A stretch of DNA of 64,000 bases from Gallaecimonas pentaromativorans (GCF_003751625.1 NZ_RJUL01000005.1:1-64000); one strand, 5' to 3'. Shown: positions 13,101 through 24,073, counted from the first letter of the stretch. Notes: generated by a model from the letters alone, not told the origin. Made by a program: numbers and translations.

Positions 13101-13412
13101 ATGGCTCGATTGGCAATAGTGCTCCTGGTGCTCCTGGGGATGTTGCAATACCGCCTCTGGTTTGGCGACAACGCCCTCAAGGATCACTGGCAACTCAAGG
13201 CGGATATCGCCCGCATTCAAACCCAGAATGCCGAACTGAAAAAGCGTAACGATTTGATGTACGCCGAGGTCAAGGATCTGCGTAAAGGTCTGGCCGCGGT
13301 AGAAGAACGTGCCCGCAACGAGCTGGGCCTGATCCGTGATGGCGAGACCTTCTACCGGGTTCTGCAATCCAAGTACGACGACAAAAACGGATCGGCCGAT
13401 AACAATGACTGA
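13101..13412 (+). CDS. ftsB: Cell division protein FtsB
   Basis: Bitopic divisome protein that forms a complex with FtsL and FtsQ and helps activate septal peptidoglycan synthesis. The 103 residues are a short cytoplasmic tail, a TM helix (about 3-21, with the family motif LQYRLWFG just after) and a periplasmic coiled coil (ADIARIQTQNAELKKRNDLMYAEV), then the family's ARNELGLIRDGETFYRV. Followed by ispD with an 8-base overlap, the same order as in E. coli. Confidence 0.95.
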   Translation: MARLAIVLLVLLGMLQYRLWFGDNALKDHWQLKADIARIQTQNAELKKRNDLMYAEVKDLRKGLAAVEERARNELGLIRDGETFYRVLQSKYDDKNGSADNND

Positions 13413-14091
13413 CAAACTGGTCGCCCTGGTGCCCGCTGCCGGTATTGGCAAACGCATGGGCGCGGGCAAGCCCAAGCAATATCTGCAACTGACCGACAAC
13501 GCCATTCTCGGTGAAACCCTGGCCCGGCTGCTGGCCATGGAGGTTATCAGCGAAGTGGTGGTGGCCCTGGCCGAAGACGACCCTTACTTTGCCGAGCTGC
13601 CCCAGGCCCAACACCCGCGGCTTCGCACCGTGATTGGCGGTGAAGAGCGGGCCGACTCGGTGCTGGCCTGCCTCAATGCCGTTAACCCCGATATTGCCCC
13701 CTGGGTGCTGGTGCACGACGCGGCCCGGCCCCTGATTACCGAAGCCGATGTCAATCAGTTGGTAGCCAAGGCCAAAGCCGGGCAGGGCGCCATATTGGCG
13801 CTGCCGGTGGTGGATACCGTGAAATGGTCTGCCGATGGCCATAGCATCGAAGAAACGGTGCCGCGCCAACACCTGTGGCGGGCGCTCACCCCCCAGTGTT
13901 TCCCCACCGCGCTGCTGCGCCAAGCCCTTGGCGAGGCCTTGAGTGAAGGGGCCAGCATTACCGACGAAGCCTCCGCCGTTGAGCGCCTGGGGCTGGCGGT
14001 AACCTTGGTTAAAGGCCGCAGCGACAACCTCAAGATCACCGAACCGGCGGACCTGCCTTTGGCCCGCTGGTTGCTTAGCCAACAGGAGTAA
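13405..14091 (+). CDS. ispD: 2-C-methyl-D-erythritol 4-phosphate cytidylyltransferase IspD
   Basis: Third enzyme of the MEP isoprenoid pathway: MEP + CTP to CDP-methylerythritol. The 228 residues carry the nucleotidyltransferase loop VPAAGIGKRMGAGKPKQYL, the conserved LVHDAARPL, and the Lys/Asp-rich DNLKITEPADL near the C-terminus. I chose the ATG at 13405, since it leads straight into the CTP-binding loop; it lies inside the end of ftsB. Operon with ispF three bases downstream. Confidence 0.96.
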   Translation: MTDKLVALVPAAGIGKRMGAGKPKQYLQLTDNAILGETLARLLAMEVISEVVVALAEDDPYFAELPQAQHPRLRTVIGGEERADSVLACLNAVNPDIAPWVLVHDAARPLITEADVNQLVAKAKAGQGAILALPVVDTVKWSADGHSIEETVPRQHLWRALTPQCFPTALLRQALGEALSEGASITDEASAVERLGLAVTLVKGRSDNLKITEPADLPLARWLLSQQE

Positions 14092-14094
14092 CCC

Positions 14095-14571
14095 ATGCGC
14101 ATTGGCCATGGTTTTGACGTACACAAGTTTGGCGCCGAGCGCGACCTCGTCCTTGGCGGCGTGGTGGTGCCACACCCTATTGGCCTGGTGGCCCACTCCG
14201 ATGGCGACGTGGTGCTGCATGCCGTGGCCGATGCCCTGCTGGGGGCCGTGGCCCTTGGCGATATCGGCCGCCATTTTCCCGATACCGATGCCGCCTTCAA
14301 AGACGCCGACAGCCGGGTGCTGCTACGCCATGTGGCAGGTCTGGTGGCCGAAAAGGGCTACCGGATAGGCAACCTGGATGTCACCATCATGGCCCAGGCG
14401 CCGAAGATGGCGCCCCATATCAGCGCCATGGTCAGCACCATTGCTAGCGATCTGGCCTGCGAAACCGGCCAGGTCAACGTTAAGGCCACCACCACCGAGA
14501 AGCTCGGTTTTGTAGGCCGCCAAGAAGGCATTGCCGTGGAAGCGGTGGTATTGCTGGAGAAAGCCCTATGA
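14095..14571 (+). CDS. ispF: 2-C-methyl-D-erythritol 2,4-cyclodiphosphate synthase IspF
   Basis: Fifth MEP pathway enzyme, cyclising CDP-ME 2-phosphate with release of CMP. It is a 158-residue trimeric zinc enzyme. The zinc site motif [11 protein letters not shown] is at the N-terminus. Also seen: [28 protein letters not shown], and the C-terminal [13 protein letters not shown]. Its last bases overlap truD by four (ATGA). Confidence 0.97.
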   Translation: MRIGHGFDVHKFGAERDLVLGGVVVPHPIGLVAHSDGDVVLHAVADALLGAVALGDIGRHFPDTDAAFKDADSRVLLRHVAGLVAEKGYRIGNLDVTIMAQAPKMAPHISAMVSTIASDLACETGQVNVKATTTEKLGFVGRQEGIAVEAVVLLEKAL

Positions 14572-15569
14572 GTGTTACCGCCCTCTTTAAAAGCCAGCCC
14601 GAAGATTTTTTTGTCGAAGAAGTGCTGGGCTTTGAACCCTGCGGCGAAGGCGAGCACCTCTTTGTGCTGATTGAAAAGCGTGGCATGAACACCCAGTGGG
14701 CTGCCAAACTGCTGGCCGAGGCCTGTGGCCTCAAAGAGCGGGACGTGTCCCACTCTGGCCTTAAAGACCGCCACGCCGTCACCCGCCAGTGGTTGTCGGT
14801 ATGGCTGCCGGGTAAAGAAGACCCGGACTTGTCTGCCATCGAGAGCGACGAGCTGAAAATTCTCAAGACCGCCCGCCACAACAAGAAGCTGCGCATTGGC
14901 ACCCACAAGGCCAACCGCTTTGAGATTGTGCTGCGGGAAGTGTCAGACCAAGCCCAGGCCGAGGAGGCCTTGAGCGCCATTGCCGCCAACGGCTTTGCCA
15001 ATATTTTTGGCGACCAGCGTTTTGGTCACGATGACCGCAACCTCAAGGTGTTTGAGGAAGTACTGGCCGGCAAACGCATGAAAAAGCCGCGCCAGTCCAT
15101 GGCCATTTCCGCCGCCCGCTCCTTGCTGTTCAACCAGGTTGCCGCCCATCGCCAGGCCAAAGGGCTGATGGGCACCGTGATCCTTGGTGACGTGCTGATG
15201 CTGGCGGGCTCCCACTCGGTGTTTGTGGCCGAAGAGGCCGAGCTGACAAGCCTGCAACAACGCCTCGATGAAGGCGATGTGCAGCTTACCGGCCCGCTGT
15301 GGGGCCGGGGCGGGGTGAAACCTCTAGAAGAAGCCGCCGCACTTGAGCTTGAAGCCTGCGCCGAGCACGGCGCCTTCACCGAAGGCCTGGAGCGCCTTGC
15401 CAGTAGTGACCGCCGTCCGCTGTGGCTAAAGCCTGCCATCAGCTGGCAATGGCAGGGCCAGGACCTTACCCTCGGCTTTACCCTGCCTACCGGCAGTTTT
15501 GCCACGGCGCTGCTGGCCAATGTGGCCGAACTGGCGGAGCCCGAGCGCCGCACTGAGGCCCAAGCATGA
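14568..15569 (+). CDS. truD: tRNA pseudouridine(13) synthase TruD
   Basis: Makes pseudouridine 13 in tRNA-Glu. The 333-residue protein has the TruD family active-site motif [10 protein letters not shown], with the catalytic Asp, and the family signatures [17 protein letters not shown] near the start and FGDQRFG in the middle. It overlaps ispF upstream and surE downstream by four bases each, so the ispD-ispF-truD-surE genes are translationally coupled. Confidence 0.95.
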   Translation: MSVTALFKSQPEDFFVEEVLGFEPCGEGEHLFVLIEKRGMNTQWAAKLLAEACGLKERDVSHSGLKDRHAVTRQWLSVWLPGKEDPDLSAIESDELKILKTARHNKKLRIGTHKANRFEIVLREVSDQAQAEEALSAIAANGFANIFGDQRFGHDDRNLKVFEEVLAGKRMKKPRQSMAISAARSLLFNQVAAHRQAKGLMGTVILGDVLMLAGSHSVFVAEEAELTSLQQRLDEGDVQLTGPLWGRGGVKPLEEAAALELEACAEHGAFTEGLERLASSDRRPLWLKPAISWQWQGQDLTLGFTLPTGSFATALLANVAELAEPERRTEAQA

Positions 15570-16315
15570 AAATTCTGGTCAGTAACGACGACGGCGTTCA
15601 CGCCCCTGGTATAGCGGCCCTGGCAAGAGCCATGGCCGAGATTGGCGAAGTGCGGGTGGTAGCGCCGGATCGCAACTGCTCCGGCGCCTCCAACAGCCTG
15701 ACCCTGGAAAACCCGCTTCGGGCCCAGCAGCTTGAAAACGGCTTTTGGGCGGTCAAGGGCACCCCCACCGACTGCGTACACCTTGCCATCAATGGTCTTT
15801 TCAGCGATTGGCAACCCGATTTGGTGGTGGCCGGCGTCAACGCCGGGGCCAACCTCGGGGACGACGTGCTCTATTCGGGCACGGTGGCCGCCGCCACCGA
15901 AGGGCGCCACCTTGGCCTGCCGGCGGTGGCGGTGAGCCTGGTGGGGCGCACCTTGCAGCATTACCAAGACGCGGCCGACATCGCGGCCCGCATTGTCGGG
16001 CGGCTTGAGCAGCACCCCTTGCCGCCGATGCACATTTTGAATATCAACGTGCCGGACATTCCAAAAACCCAGTATCGCGGCGTGGAAGTCACCCGCCTTG
16101 GGTACCGGCACCGGGCCGAGAGCATGGTCAGCACCGCCGACCCTGCCGGGCGGCCCATTTTTTGGTTGGGCCCGCCGGGGCAAGGCGCCGACGCCGGCCC
16201 GGGGACGGATTTTCATGCGGTGAGCCAGGGCCGCATTTCGGTGACGCCGCTGCAGATAGACCTGACTGCGCACCGGATGCTAAGCCCCATGGCCAGCTGG
16301 CTGGAAGACCTTTAA
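15566..16315 (+). CDS. surE: 5'/3'-nucleotidase SurE
   Basis: Divalent-metal-dependent phosphatase acting on nucleoside monophosphates and short polyphosphate; important for stationary-phase survival. The 249 residues open with the family metal-binding motif [15 protein letters not shown] and contain [15 protein letters not shown] and [21 protein letters not shown]. The start overlaps the truD stop by four bases. It forms the usual surE-pcm-nlpD-rpoS stationary-phase block. Confidence 0.97.
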   Translation: MKILVSNDDGVHAPGIAALARAMAEIGEVRVVAPDRNCSGASNSLTLENPLRAQQLENGFWAVKGTPTDCVHLAINGLFSDWQPDLVVAGVNAGANLGDDVLYSGTVAAATEGRHLGLPAVAVSLVGRTLQHYQDAADIAARIVGRLEQHPLPPMHILNINVPDIPKTQYRGVEVTRLGYRHRAESMVSTADPAGRPIFWLGPPGQGADAGPGTDFHAVSQGRISVTPLQIDLTAHRMLSPMASWLEDL

Positions 16316-16339
16316 CCCTCAAGCACGTAAAGGGAGACT

Positions 16340-16978
16340 ATGGCCAACGACGGCGCAGGAGCACGCACCCGCCTGACAGCCCAGCTGCGTCAGGAAGGTG
16401 TTTGTAATGAAAGGGTACTGGCCGCCATGGCCGCCGTACCTCGGCACTGGTTTGTGGACGATGTGCTGGGCCATAAGGCCTACGACAACACCGCCTTGCC
16501 CATAGGGGAAGGCCAGACCATTTCCCAGCCTTATATTGTGGCGCGCATGACCGAGCTGCTGCTCAGGGGCGGCTCTTTGGGCCGGGTGCTGGAAATTGGC
16601 ACCGGCTCGGGGTATCAAACCGCAGTACTGGCACAACTTTGCGAGCAGGTGTTCAGCGTCGAGCGCATCAAGAACCTGCAATATCAGGCTCGCAGGCGGT
16701 TGCAGCGGCTGGATCTGCACAACGTGCAGATGAAGCACGGCGACGGCTGGCAGGGCTGGTCAACCAAAGCCCCCTTTGACGGCATCATCGTAACCGCCGC
16801 CCCCAGCGCCATCCCTGACGCCCTGTTGGCGCAGCTGGCCGACGGCGGGGTGATGGTTATTCCGGTGGGGGACGACCAGCAGCTGCTCAAGGTGATCACC
16901 CGCCAGGGCCAAACCTATACCGTGGACGATGTAGAGTGGGTGCGCTTCGTGCCCCTGATTTCTGGAAGCCTTTTGTGA
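16340..16978 (+). CDS. pcm: Protein-L-isoaspartate O-methyltransferase Pcm
   Basis: Methylates isoaspartyl residues in aged proteins to start their repair, using SAM. The 212-residue protein has the family motif [22 protein letters not shown], the SAM-binding [16 protein letters not shown], and GDGWQGW followed by FDGIIVTAA. The ATG follows a purine-rich AAAGGGAGA site. Its stop overlaps a GTG start for yqaA. Confidence 0.97.
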   Translation: MANDGAGARTRLTAQLRQEGVCNERVLAAMAAVPRHWFVDDVLGHKAYDNTALPIGEGQTISQPYIVARMTELLLRGGSLGRVLEIGTGSGYQTAVLAQLCEQVFSVERIKNLQYQARRRLQRLDLHNVQMKHGDGWQGWSTKAPFDGIIVTAAPSAIPDALLAQLADGGVMVIPVGDDQQLLKVITRQGQTYTVDDVEWVRFVPLISGSLL

Positions 16979-17553
16979 AAATATTTTCGGTGCTCTACGA
17001 CAAGGTGCTCAGATGGTCTGCGCACCCCCACGCTTCGCGTTACCTGGTGTCCATGAGTTTTTGTGAGGCCATCTTTTGGCCCATTCCGCCGGACGTGATG
17101 CTGGCGCCCATGTCCCTGGCCAAGCCTCAAAAGGCCTGGCATTTTGCCTTGTTAACCACGGCGGCTTCGGTTCTCGGCGGTGCCGTGGGTTTTGCCCTTG
17201 GCTGGCTGCTGTTCGAGCCGGTGGTGCAGCCCTTTATCCACTGGGTGGGGTATGACCATCAGCTCGTTAAGGCGCAGCAGTGGTTCAGCCAATATGGGCT
17301 GTGGATAGTGCTGCTGGCTGGCTTTTCACCGCTGCCGTACAAGTTCTTCACGGTGACGGCCGGTGTCATGCAAATGATGTTTCTGCCCTTTATGCTGATG
17401 TCTCTGGTCAGCCGGGCGGCCCGGTTCTTCCTGGTGGCCGGCCTGATGAAACTGGGCGGGGCGCGCATGGAAGAAAAACTGCGCCACTACATCGACTGGC
17501 TGGGATGGGCCACCGTGCTCCTGGCGGTCGCGGCTTACCTGATACTCAGATAG
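16975..17553 (+). CDS. yqaA: YqaA family inner-membrane protein (DedA/VTT type)
   Basis: A 192-residue polytopic membrane protein of the VTT/SNARE-associated (DedA-like) superfamily, whose characterised members move lipids across membranes; the substrate of this branch is not known to me. Seen: [19 protein letters not shown] in the first membrane region, a Gly-rich second helix, and the family motif [16 protein letters not shown] place the start at GTG 16975, which overlaps the pcm stop (GTGA); an ATG at 16936 is possible but would lie well inside pcm. Ends six bases before nlpD. Confidence 0.85.
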   Translation: MKIFSVLYDKVLRWSAHPHASRYLVSMSFCEAIFWPIPPDVMLAPMSLAKPQKAWHFALLTTAASVLGGAVGFALGWLLFEPVVQPFIHWVGYDHQLVKAQQWFSQYGLWIVLLAGFSPLPYKFFTVTAGVMQMMFLPFMLMSLVSRAARFFLVAGLMKLGGARMEEKLRHYIDWLGWATVLLAVAAYLILR

Positions 17554-17558
17554 GGGTT

Positions 17559-18347
17559 ATGCGCGGGCTGCTGGTTGTTCTCTTTCTAACCCTGCTACTG
17601 TCGGCATGTACTGCCGACAGGCCGGCCCCCGTGATCTCCCTTTCCACCGAACAAGCTGCCGTGCAGGTGGTCAACTACGACCCCATTCGCGGCAGCAGCT
17701 ACGGGGTAACCCGCGGCGATACCCTCTATTCCATCGCCTTTCGCGCCGGTATGGATTACCGGGAGCTTGCCGCCCGTAACCATATTCGCGCGCCTTACAC
17801 CATTTATCCGGGGCAAATCATCAAGTTGTCATCAGCCCCTGCCAAAGTCGTCAGGCATCCGGTGCAGAGCAGCTCAAAAAATCCCAAGAAAACGATTGCT
17901 AAGCCGATAGCGGATCAGTACAGTCGAAATCAAGGTGTTAACAAAAAAGTTACATCTTCTTCGGCCAGCCCAGGGATTTCATGGCGTTGGCCGACAACAG
18001 GCCGGGTGATCTTAGGCTTTTCTGATGCTCAAAAAGGCAACAAAGGTCTAGACATCGACGGCAACAGGGGAGACTCTGTAGTTGCTGCCGCTCCAGGCAA
18101 AGTGGTTTACGCGGGGAGTGCGCTGCGGGGTTACGGGAAACTCATCATCATCAAACATAACGATGAGTACCTTAGCGCCTACGCGCACAACGATGAACTG
18201 CTGGTCAAGGAGCAACAGTGGGTTAAAGCAGGGCAATTGATTGCCCGCAAAGGTGATTCCGGCACCAATGGCGTGAAACTCCATTTTGAGATCCGCCGCC
18301 GGGGAGAAGCCATTAACCCGCTGTTAAAACTACCCAAACGAGGATAA
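17559..18347 (+). CDS. nlpD: Murein hydrolase activator NlpD
   Basis: Outer-membrane lipoprotein that activates the amidase AmiC at the division site. The 262 residues begin with a lipoprotein signal peptide ending in LLLSAC (lipidated Cys about 16). Next come a LysM peptidoglycan-binding domain (GVTRGDTLYSIAFRAGMDYRELAARN), a Lys/Ser-rich linker, and a C-terminal M23/LytM domain (GNRGDSVVAAAPGKVVYAG, HNDEYLSAYAHN, LHFEIRRRG). As in other NlpD proteins the LytM zinc ligands are incomplete, which fits an activator rather than an enzyme. In E. coli the main rpoS promoter lies within nlpD. Confidence 0.95.
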   Translation: MRGLLVVLFLTLLLSACTADRPAPVISLSTEQAAVQVVNYDPIRGSSYGVTRGDTLYSIAFRAGMDYRELAARNHIRAPYTIYPGQIIKLSSAPAKVVRHPVQSSSKNPKKTIAKPIADQYSRNQGVNKKVTSSSASPGISWRWPTTGRVILGFSDAQKGNKGLDIDGNRGDSVVAAAPGKVVYAGSALRGYGKLIIIKHNDEYLSAYAHNDELLVKEQQWVKAGQLIARKGDSGTNGVKLHFEIRRRGEAINPLLKLPKRG

Positions 18348-18398
18348 CAACAATGATCAAATAGCGGAGTGTTCGACAACGAGTTGACAGGAGGCTTT

Positions 18399-19370
18399 AT
18401 GGCCCGCAAAAAATCTGAGAAGCAAGATAGCCATGACATGGACGATATTGAAGTCATGGACAAGGAAGCCCAAGTTTCTACTGAAGAAGTGGAAGACCAG
18501 CAAGAGGAAATCACCTTAGGAGAAGATTTCCAAAAGAGCCTGGACGCTACCCAGATGTATCTGAGTGAAATAGGGTTCTCGCCGCTACTCAGCGCGGAAG
18601 AAGAAGTCTTTTTTTCACGAAAAGCGCTGCGAGGTTGCGATGCATCCCGCAAACGCATGATCGAAAGTAACCTGCGACTGGTCGTAAAAATTGCACGCCG
18701 TTATAACAACCGCGGCCTGGCCCTGCTGGATTTGATTGAAGAAGGCAACCTGGGCTTGATCCGCGCCGTTGAAAAGTTTGACCCCGAGCGGGGGTTCCGC
18801 TTCTCTACCTACGCTACCTGGTGGATCCGCCAGACTATCGAACGCGCCATCATGAACCAGACCCGGACCATCCGTCTGCCCATTCATGTGGTCAAAGAAC
18901 TTAATGTTTACCTGCGCACCGCCCGCGAGTTGGCCCACAAGCTGGACCACGAACCCACCGTTGAAGAAATCGCAACCAAGCTTGATAAACCCGTTGATGA
19001 CGTGGCCAAAATGCTGCGCCTGAACGAGCGGATCAGCTCAGTGGATACCCCCATTGGTGGCGACTCGGACAAAGCCCTGCTGGACGTCATTGCCGACGAA
19101 AAGGAAATGGGCCCCGAGTATGAGCTGCAAGACAACGATATCCGCGCCAGCTTGATGAAATGGCTGGACGAGTTGTCCGACAAACAGCGGGAAGTGCTGG
19201 CACGGCGCTTCGGTTTGCTGGGCTATGAGCCGGCAACCCTGGAAGAAGTAGGCCATGAGATCGGGCTCACCCGCGAGCGGGTTCGCCAGATCCAGGTAGA
19301 GGCGTTAAGGCGCCTGAAAGAGCGCCTGTTTCAGGAGGGCTTGAACGCCGAAGCGCTGTTTAGCGATTAA
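18399..19370 (+). CDS. rpoS: RNA polymerase sigma factor RpoS (sigma-38)
   Basis: Master regulator of stationary phase and general stress. The 323 residues have an acidic N-terminal extension and region 1.2 ([19 protein letters not shown]). Region 2 contains [20 protein letters not shown] and [19 protein letters not shown]. Region 3 follows, then region 4 with the [22 protein letters not shown]. The ATG follows a full AGGAGG site; a GTG at 18369 is in frame but has no ribosome site. Its stop overlaps the stop of mutS on the other strand. Confidence 0.98.
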   Translation: MARKKSEKQDSHDMDDIEVMDKEAQVSTEEVEDQQEEITLGEDFQKSLDATQMYLSEIGFSPLLSAEEEVFFSRKALRGCDASRKRMIESNLRLVVKIARRYNNRGLALLDLIEEGNLGLIRAVEKFDPERGFRFSTYATWWIRQTIERAIMNQTRTIRLPIHVVKELNVYLRTARELAHKLDHEPTVEEIATKLDKPVDDVAKMLRLNERISSVDTPIGGDSDKALLDVIADEKEMGPEYELQDNDIRASLMKWLDELSDKQREVLARRFGLLGYEPATLEEVGHEIGLTRERVRQIQVEALRRLKERLFQEGLNAEALFSD

Positions 19371-21925
19371 AAACCGGCGTCTTCCTTTAGCTGATAGAGC
19401 AGCATCAAGGCCTCTTTTGGAGATAGCGCATCCACATCCAACGATTTGAGCCGGCTGACAACAGCCGGTTCTTCATTTAGGGCCAGGGAAATTTGCCGCG
19501 GCTGGGGCGCCTGCCCCGCAGCCACCGGTGTGTGGCTCTCCAGCTCTGCCAGTTTTTGCCTCGCCGCTTTGACCACGGCTTTGGGCACCCCGGCCAATAG
19601 CGCCACCTGCAAGCCAAAACTCTTTGACGCCGGGCCGCTTTGCACCGCGTGCATAAAGGTCACGGTATCGCCGTGCTCCACTGCATCCAGATGCACGTTA
19701 TCCACCCCGTCTAACTGTTCGGCAAGGGCGGTCAGCTCAAAATAATGGGTAGCAAAGAGGGTAAGGCTGCGGCTTTGACGAGCCAAAAATTCCGCTACCG
19801 CCCAGGCCAGGGACAAGCCGTCGTAGGTGGAGGTGCCGCGGCCAATTTCGTCCATCAACACCAGGCTGCGCTCGGTGGCGTTGTTGAGGATGGTGGCGGT
19901 CTCGGTCATCTCCACCATGAAGGTGGAGCGCCCCGAGGCTAAGTCATCGGCGGCGCCAATACGGGTAAAGATGCGGTCTACCAGGCCAATCTCGGCGCTC
20001 TCGGCTGGCACCGGGCTGCCGATATGGGCCAGCAGGGTGATAAGGGCGGTCTGGCGCATGTAGGTCGACTTACCGCCCATATTGGGGCCGGTTACCATTA
20101 ACATTTGCTTGGCATCGGAGAGCGCCACCGGGTTGGCGATAAAGGGGCTGTCCAGCACCACTTCCACCACCGGATGGCGGCCGCCATCGATACGAATGCC
20201 GCGCTCGGCTTTGAGGGCAGGGCGGCAATAGTTAAGGCTTTGGCCTCGCTCGCAAAGGGTTGCCAGCAGGTCCAGCTCGGCGCAGGCATCAGCCAGGCGC
20301 AGCAGCGCTTCAAGTTGCGGGTGCAACTGGTCAAACAGCGCTTCATAAAGCTGTTTTTCCAAGGCCAGAGCTTTGCCTTGGCTAGTCAGTACCTTGTCTT
20401 CGTACTCTTTGAGCTCGGGGATGATGTAGCGCTCGGTGTTCTTCAGGGTCTGGCGGCGCTGGTAATCGGTGGGGGCCAGGTGCGACTGGGCCCGGGTCAG
20501 CTCGATAAAGTAGCCATGAACCCTGTTGAAACCGACCTTGAGGGTATTGATGCCGGTGCGCTGGCGCTCCCTGGCCTCAATATGCTCGAGAAAATCGGTG
20601 GCGCCCTTGGACAGCGCCCGGTATTCGTCCAGCTCGCTGTTGTAGCCGGGGCGAATGACGCCGCCGTCACGAATGAGCACCGGTGGGTTGTCGATAATGG
20701 CACTTTGCAGCAGCTCGTGCAGCTCCGGCTGCGGCGCGCAGTGGCCTTTAAGGGCGGCAAGGCGCCCCTGACTGCCACTGAGCAGTTCGCCAAGCTCGGG
20801 CATTACCGCCAGTGCCGTACGTACCCGCACCAGATCCCGCGGCCGTGCCGATCGCAGCGCTACCCGCGCCATCACCCGCTCGAGATCCCCCACTTGTTTC
20901 ATCAACTCGCGAAGCTGGCCGTCCAGGAGCTGCTGGTTTAAATAATCGATGGCATCAAGGCGCCCCTCGATAACCTCGACGCTGCGCAGCGGCCGGTGCA
21001 GCCAGCGTCCCAAAAGCCGCGAGCCCATGGGGGTGGCGCAGCGGTCCAGCACCGAAAACAGCGTGTTATCGGTGCTGCCCGCCAGGCTTTGGGTCAGCTC
21101 CAGGTTGCGCCGGGTAGCGGCGTCCAGCACCACGGCCTCGTCTTCGGCTTCCAGTTTGATGGCGCGAATGTGGGGCAGGGCGGTGCGCTGGGTGTCTTTG
21201 AGGTATTGCAGCAAGCAGCCAGCGGCAGCCAGGGCACGCTTGGCGCCTTGTACACCGAAGCCGGCCAAATCACGGGTGCCGAACTGCTGGGTGAGGGTGC
21301 GCTGGGCGGTATCGAGATCAAACTCCCAGAGCGGGCGGCGCCTCAGGCCCTTGCGCTCACCCAGGAGGCTGGTGTCAAAGTCTTCCGGGTACAAGAGCTC
21401 AGCCGGGTTGGTGCGCTGCAGCTCGGCTTTTAAATCGTCAATGCCGTCCGGCTCTGACACCAGAAAACGGCCAGAGGTGATGTCCAGGGTGGCGTAACCA
21501 AAGCGGCCATCCTTGCCAAATACCGCGGCCAGTAGGTTGTCGCGTTTTTCTGTCAACAGCGCTTCATCACTGACGGTACCGGGAGTAACGATGCGCACCA
21601 CCTGGCGCTCCACCGGCCCTTTGGAGGTGGCCGGGTCGCCAATTTGTTCGCAAATGGCCGCCGATTCGCCCATGGCCACCACCTTGGCCAGATAACCTTC
21701 CACGGCGTGGTAGGGCACCCCGGCCATGGGGATTTTTTCGCCGCCGCTTTGGCCGCGGGCGGTCAGGGAGATATCCAGCAAGGCGGCCGCCTTTTTGGCG
21801 TCATCGAAAAACAGCTCGTAAAAATCTCCCATGCGATAAAACAGCAGCACATCTGGATGCTGGGCTTTGATGCGCAGGTACTGCTGCATCATGGGAGTAT
21901 GGGATTCCAATGGTTGCGAGGGCAT
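19367..21925 (-). CDS. mutS: DNA mismatch repair protein MutS
   Basis: Recognises mismatches and recruits MutL. The 852 residues include the mismatch-reading GDFYELF motif near the N-terminus, connector/lever/clamp domains, the Walker [19 protein letters not shown], the [12 protein letters not shown] Walker B region, the FATHYFEL switch, and a helix-turn-helix C-terminus. I start it at [16 protein letters not shown], which aligns with E. coli; the frame is open 29 codons further upstream. It converges on rpoS with a 4-base overlap of the two stop codons and is divergent from pncC. Confidence 0.97.
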   Translation of the reverse strand: MPSQPLESHTPMMQQYLRIKAQHPDVLLFYRMGDFYELFFDDAKKAAALLDISLTARGQSGGEKIPMAGVPYHAVEGYLAKVVAMGESAAICEQIGDPATSKGPVERQVVRIVTPGTVSDEALLTEKRDNLLAAVFGKDGRFGYATLDITSGRFLVSEPDGIDDLKAELQRTNPAELLYPEDFDTSLLGERKGLRRRPLWEFDLDTAQRTLTQQFGTRDLAGFGVQGAKRALAAAGCLLQYLKDTQRTALPHIRAIKLEAEDEAVVLDAATRRNLELTQSLAGSTDNTLFSVLDRCATPMGSRLLGRWLHRPLRSVEVIEGRLDAIDYLNQQLLDGQLRELMKQVGDLERVMARVALRSARPRDLVRVRTALAVMPELGELLSGSQGRLAALKGHCAPQPELHELLQSAIIDNPPVLIRDGGVIRPGYNSELDEYRALSKGATDFLEHIEARERQRTGINTLKVGFNRVHGYFIELTRAQSHLAPTDYQRRQTLKNTERYIIPELKEYEDKVLTSQGKALALEKQLYEALFDQLHPQLEALLRLADACAELDLLATLCERGQSLNYCRPALKAERGIRIDGGRHPVVEVVLDSPFIANPVALSDAKQMLMVTGPNMGGKSTYMRQTALITLLAHIGSPVPAESAEIGLVDRIFTRIGAADDLASGRSTFMVEMTETATILNNATERSLVLMDEIGRGTSTYDGLSLAWAVAEFLARQSRSLTLFATHYFELTALAEQLDGVDNVHLDAVEHGDTVTFMHAVQSGPASKSFGLQVALLAGVPKAVVKAARQKLAELESHTPVAAGQAPQPRQISLALNEEPAVVSRLKSLDVDALSPKEALMLLYQLKEDAGF

Positions 21926-21976
21926 GGGCAGGTCTAGATAATGACGTTGAATTTGACTGTTCGAGAGTCTACCAAA

Positions 21977-22489
21977 ATGCCAGCCCACACTCCTACCTGG
22001 GATGAAATTCATCAGCTAGCCGCCAGGCTCGGCTTAGCCGCCAAGGCTGCCGGGGTGCAATTGAGTAGCGCCGAGTCTTGTACCGGTGGCCTTATCGCTG
22101 GAGCTATCACCGACATTGCCGGCTCTTCTGCCTGGTTTGACGAGGCTTTTGTCACTTACGCCAACGCCGCCAAAATGCGGCGCTTGGGGGTAAGTGAAGA
22201 TAACCTCACGGAGTTTGGCGCCGTGTCTGAGCCGGTTGTGGTGCAAATGGCAGAGGGCGCTCGGCAACAGGCGAACGCCGACCTGGCAGTGGCCACCAGC
22301 GGTATTGCCGGGCCCGACGGCGGCAGCCCGGACAAACCGGTGGGCACAGTGTGGATGGCCTGGGCGTCGGCCAAAGAGTGTGAAAGCCGGTGCTTTCACT
22401 TTACAGGCGATCGCCAGGCGGTGCGGTTACAAGCCGTTTTTGCGGCCTTAACCGGGCTTTTGGAAAAAATCCCCGTAGACAGGGGTTGA
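21977..22489 (+). CDS. pncC: Nicotinamide-nucleotide amidase PncC (CinA C-terminal domain)
   Basis: Deamidates nicotinamide mononucleotide to nicotinate mononucleotide, salvaging the NMN released by DNA ligase. The protein is about 170 residues and consists of the stand-alone CinA C-terminal domain. Motifs: [31 protein letters not shown], and the glycine-rich [20 protein letters not shown]. The start at 21977 is chosen for domain fit; the frame is open to 21941. It sits directly upstream of recA, the common gammaproteobacterial order. Confidence 0.92.
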   Translation: MPAHTPTWDEIHQLAARLGLAAKAAGVQLSSAESCTGGLIAGAITDIAGSSAWFDEAFVTYANAAKMRRLGVSEDNLTEFGAVSEPVVVQMAEGARQQANADLAVATSGIAGPDGGSPDKPVGTVWMAWASAKECESRCFHFTGDRQAVRLQAVFAALTGLLEKIPVDRG

Positions 22490-22513
22490 TACTGTACGGT
22501 CATACAGTATACT
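22486..22513 (+). promoter_or_regulatory. Sigma-70 promoter of recA
   Basis: TTGATA (22486-22491), 16-base spacer and TATACT (22508-22513). The LexA box fills the whole spacer, so repressor and polymerase are mutually exclusive. Confidence 0.8.
22490..22509 (+). promoter_or_regulatory. LexA (SOS) box of recA
   Basis: TACTGT-N8-ACAGTA matches the gammaproteobacterial SOS box (CTGT-N8-ACAG), with the core at 22492-22507. It lies 51 bases upstream of the recA ATG and inside the promoter spacer. Confidence 0.92.
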
Positions 22514-22559
22514 TCCCTGCAACTGAATTCACTCTTCTTGCGGATCTTTGGAGCCGGAA

Positions 22560-23609
22560 ATGGACGACAACAAACAGAAAGCCCTTGCAGCAGCGCTGGG
22601 TCAAATTGAGCGCCAGTTTGGTAAGGGTTCCATCATGCGGATGGGCGATAGCCAGGTGCTGAGCATTGAATCCGTATCCACCGGTTCATTGGGCCTGGAT
22701 ATTGCCCTTGGCATTGGTGGCCTGCCTTTTGGCCGTGTTGTTGAAATCTTCGGGCCAGAGTCTTCCGGTAAAACTACCTTGACCCTGCAAGTCATTGCCG
22801 AAGCCCAGAAGCAAGGTAAAACCTGCGCCTTTATCGACGCCGAACACGCGCTGGACCCAATCTATGCCCGCAAGCTTGGCGTGAATGTCGACGACCTGCT
22901 GGTGTCCCAGCCCGATACCGGTGAGCAGGCCCTTGAAATTTGCGACATGCTGGTACGCTCCAGCGCCGTAGACGTGGTGATTGTCGACTCCGTTGCTGCC
23001 CTGACCCCGAAAGCGGAAATCGAAGGCGAAATGGGCGACAGCCACGTGGGCCTTCAGGCTCGCCTGATGTCTCAGGCGCTGCGTAAGCTCACCGCCAATA
23101 TCAAGAAATCCAACACCCTGTGTATCTTCATCAACCAAATTCGGATGAAGATCGGCGTGATGTTTGGTAACCCCGAAACCACCACCGGTGGTAACGCCCT
23201 TAAGTTCTACGCCTCGGTGCGCCTGGATATCCGCCGCATCGGCTCGGTGAAGGAAGGGGACGAAGTGGTGGGTAACGAAACCCGTGTCAAAGTGGTGAAG
23301 AACAAAGTGGCGCCGCCCTTCAAACAGGCTGAGTTCCAGATCATGTACGGTGCTGGTACTTCCAAAGAAGCCGAGCTTATCGACTTGGGTGTATCCCAGA
23401 AGCTGGTGGACAAAGCCGGTGCCTGGTACAGCTACCAGGGCGACAAGATTGGCCAAGGTAAAGCCAATGCCGTTAAATTCCTTTTGGAAAACAAAGATAT
23501 TGCTGCCGAGATTGAAGGCAAGATCCGCCAGGCCCTGCTGGTGACTCCCGGCACCGGTGCCACCGATGAGAAAGTCAGCGAAGCCCTCGTCGAGGGAGAC
23601 GAACTCTGA
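22560..23609 (+). CDS. recA: Recombinase A
   Basis: DNA strand exchange protein and SOS co-protease for LexA cleavage. The 349 residues have the Walker [14 protein letters not shown], the signature [14 protein letters not shown], and loop L2 with [14 protein letters not shown]. The N-terminus [17 protein letters not shown] matches E. coli; a TTG 12 bases upstream is in frame but less likely. SOS-controlled by the LexA box above. recX follows 11 bases downstream. Confidence 0.99.
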   Translation: MDDNKQKALAAALGQIERQFGKGSIMRMGDSQVLSIESVSTGSLGLDIALGIGGLPFGRVVEIFGPESSGKTTLTLQVIAEAQKQGKTCAFIDAEHALDPIYARKLGVNVDDLLVSQPDTGEQALEICDMLVRSSAVDVVIVDSVAALTPKAEIEGEMGDSHVGLQARLMSQALRKLTANIKKSNTLCIFINQIRMKIGVMFGNPETTTGGNALKFYASVRLDIRRIGSVKEGDEVVGNETRVKVVKNKVAPPFKQAEFQIMYGAGTSKEAELIDLGVSQKLVDKAGAWYSYQGDKIGQGKANAVKFLLENKDIAAEIEGKIRQALLVTPGTGATDEKVSEALVEGDEL

Positions 23610-23620
23610 GTGACAACCTG

Positions 23621-24052
23621 ATGCAAGCAGCCGTTCGGCTGCTTGCCCTTAGAGAACACAGCCCCCGCGAATTGGCCGATAAACTGGCCCGCAGGGGCTT
23701 TTCTTCTTCTGAAATCCAGCCCCTTATCGACAAGCTGCTTGCGCAAGGCTTGCTGGATCATTACCGTTATGCCGAAAGTGCCGTTCGACGCCTGCTGCAA
23801 AAGGGATATGGTTCCCAGCGCATCCAGGCCGAACTGTTCCAGAAAGGCATCCCCGATGACATCGCCAAAGCGGTCCTTGCGGACGATCAGCTCGACTGGT
23901 TCGAACAGGCACAAGCTGCCTATAATAGGCGATTTCGCGACGCCGCCATCACGAGCCCGAAAGACTGGGCGAAAAGGGCCCGGTATCTGTCCAGCAGGGG
24001 CTTTTCTCCTGAGCAGATCCGCGCCGTTTTAGCCAAAGTAGAACGCGCCTGA
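23621..24052 (+). CDS. recX: Regulatory protein RecX
   Basis: Caps and disassembles RecA filaments and so limits recombination and SOS induction. The 143-residue protein is made of three-helix RecX repeats; visible are LLALREHSPRELADKLARRGFSS, the DDQLDWFEQAQAAYNRRF region and YLSSRGFSPEQIRAVL. It is immediately downstream of recA, so it should be co-induced by SOS read-through. Confidence 0.93.
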   Translation: MQAAVRLLALREHSPRELADKLARRGFSSSEIQPLIDKLLAQGLLDHYRYAESAVRRLLQKGYGSQRIQAELFQKGIPDDIAKAVLADDQLDWFEQAQAAYNRRFRDAAITSPKDWAKRARYLSSRGFSPEQIRAVLAKVERA

Positions 24053-24073
24053 AGACAACCGACAGGATTTTCC

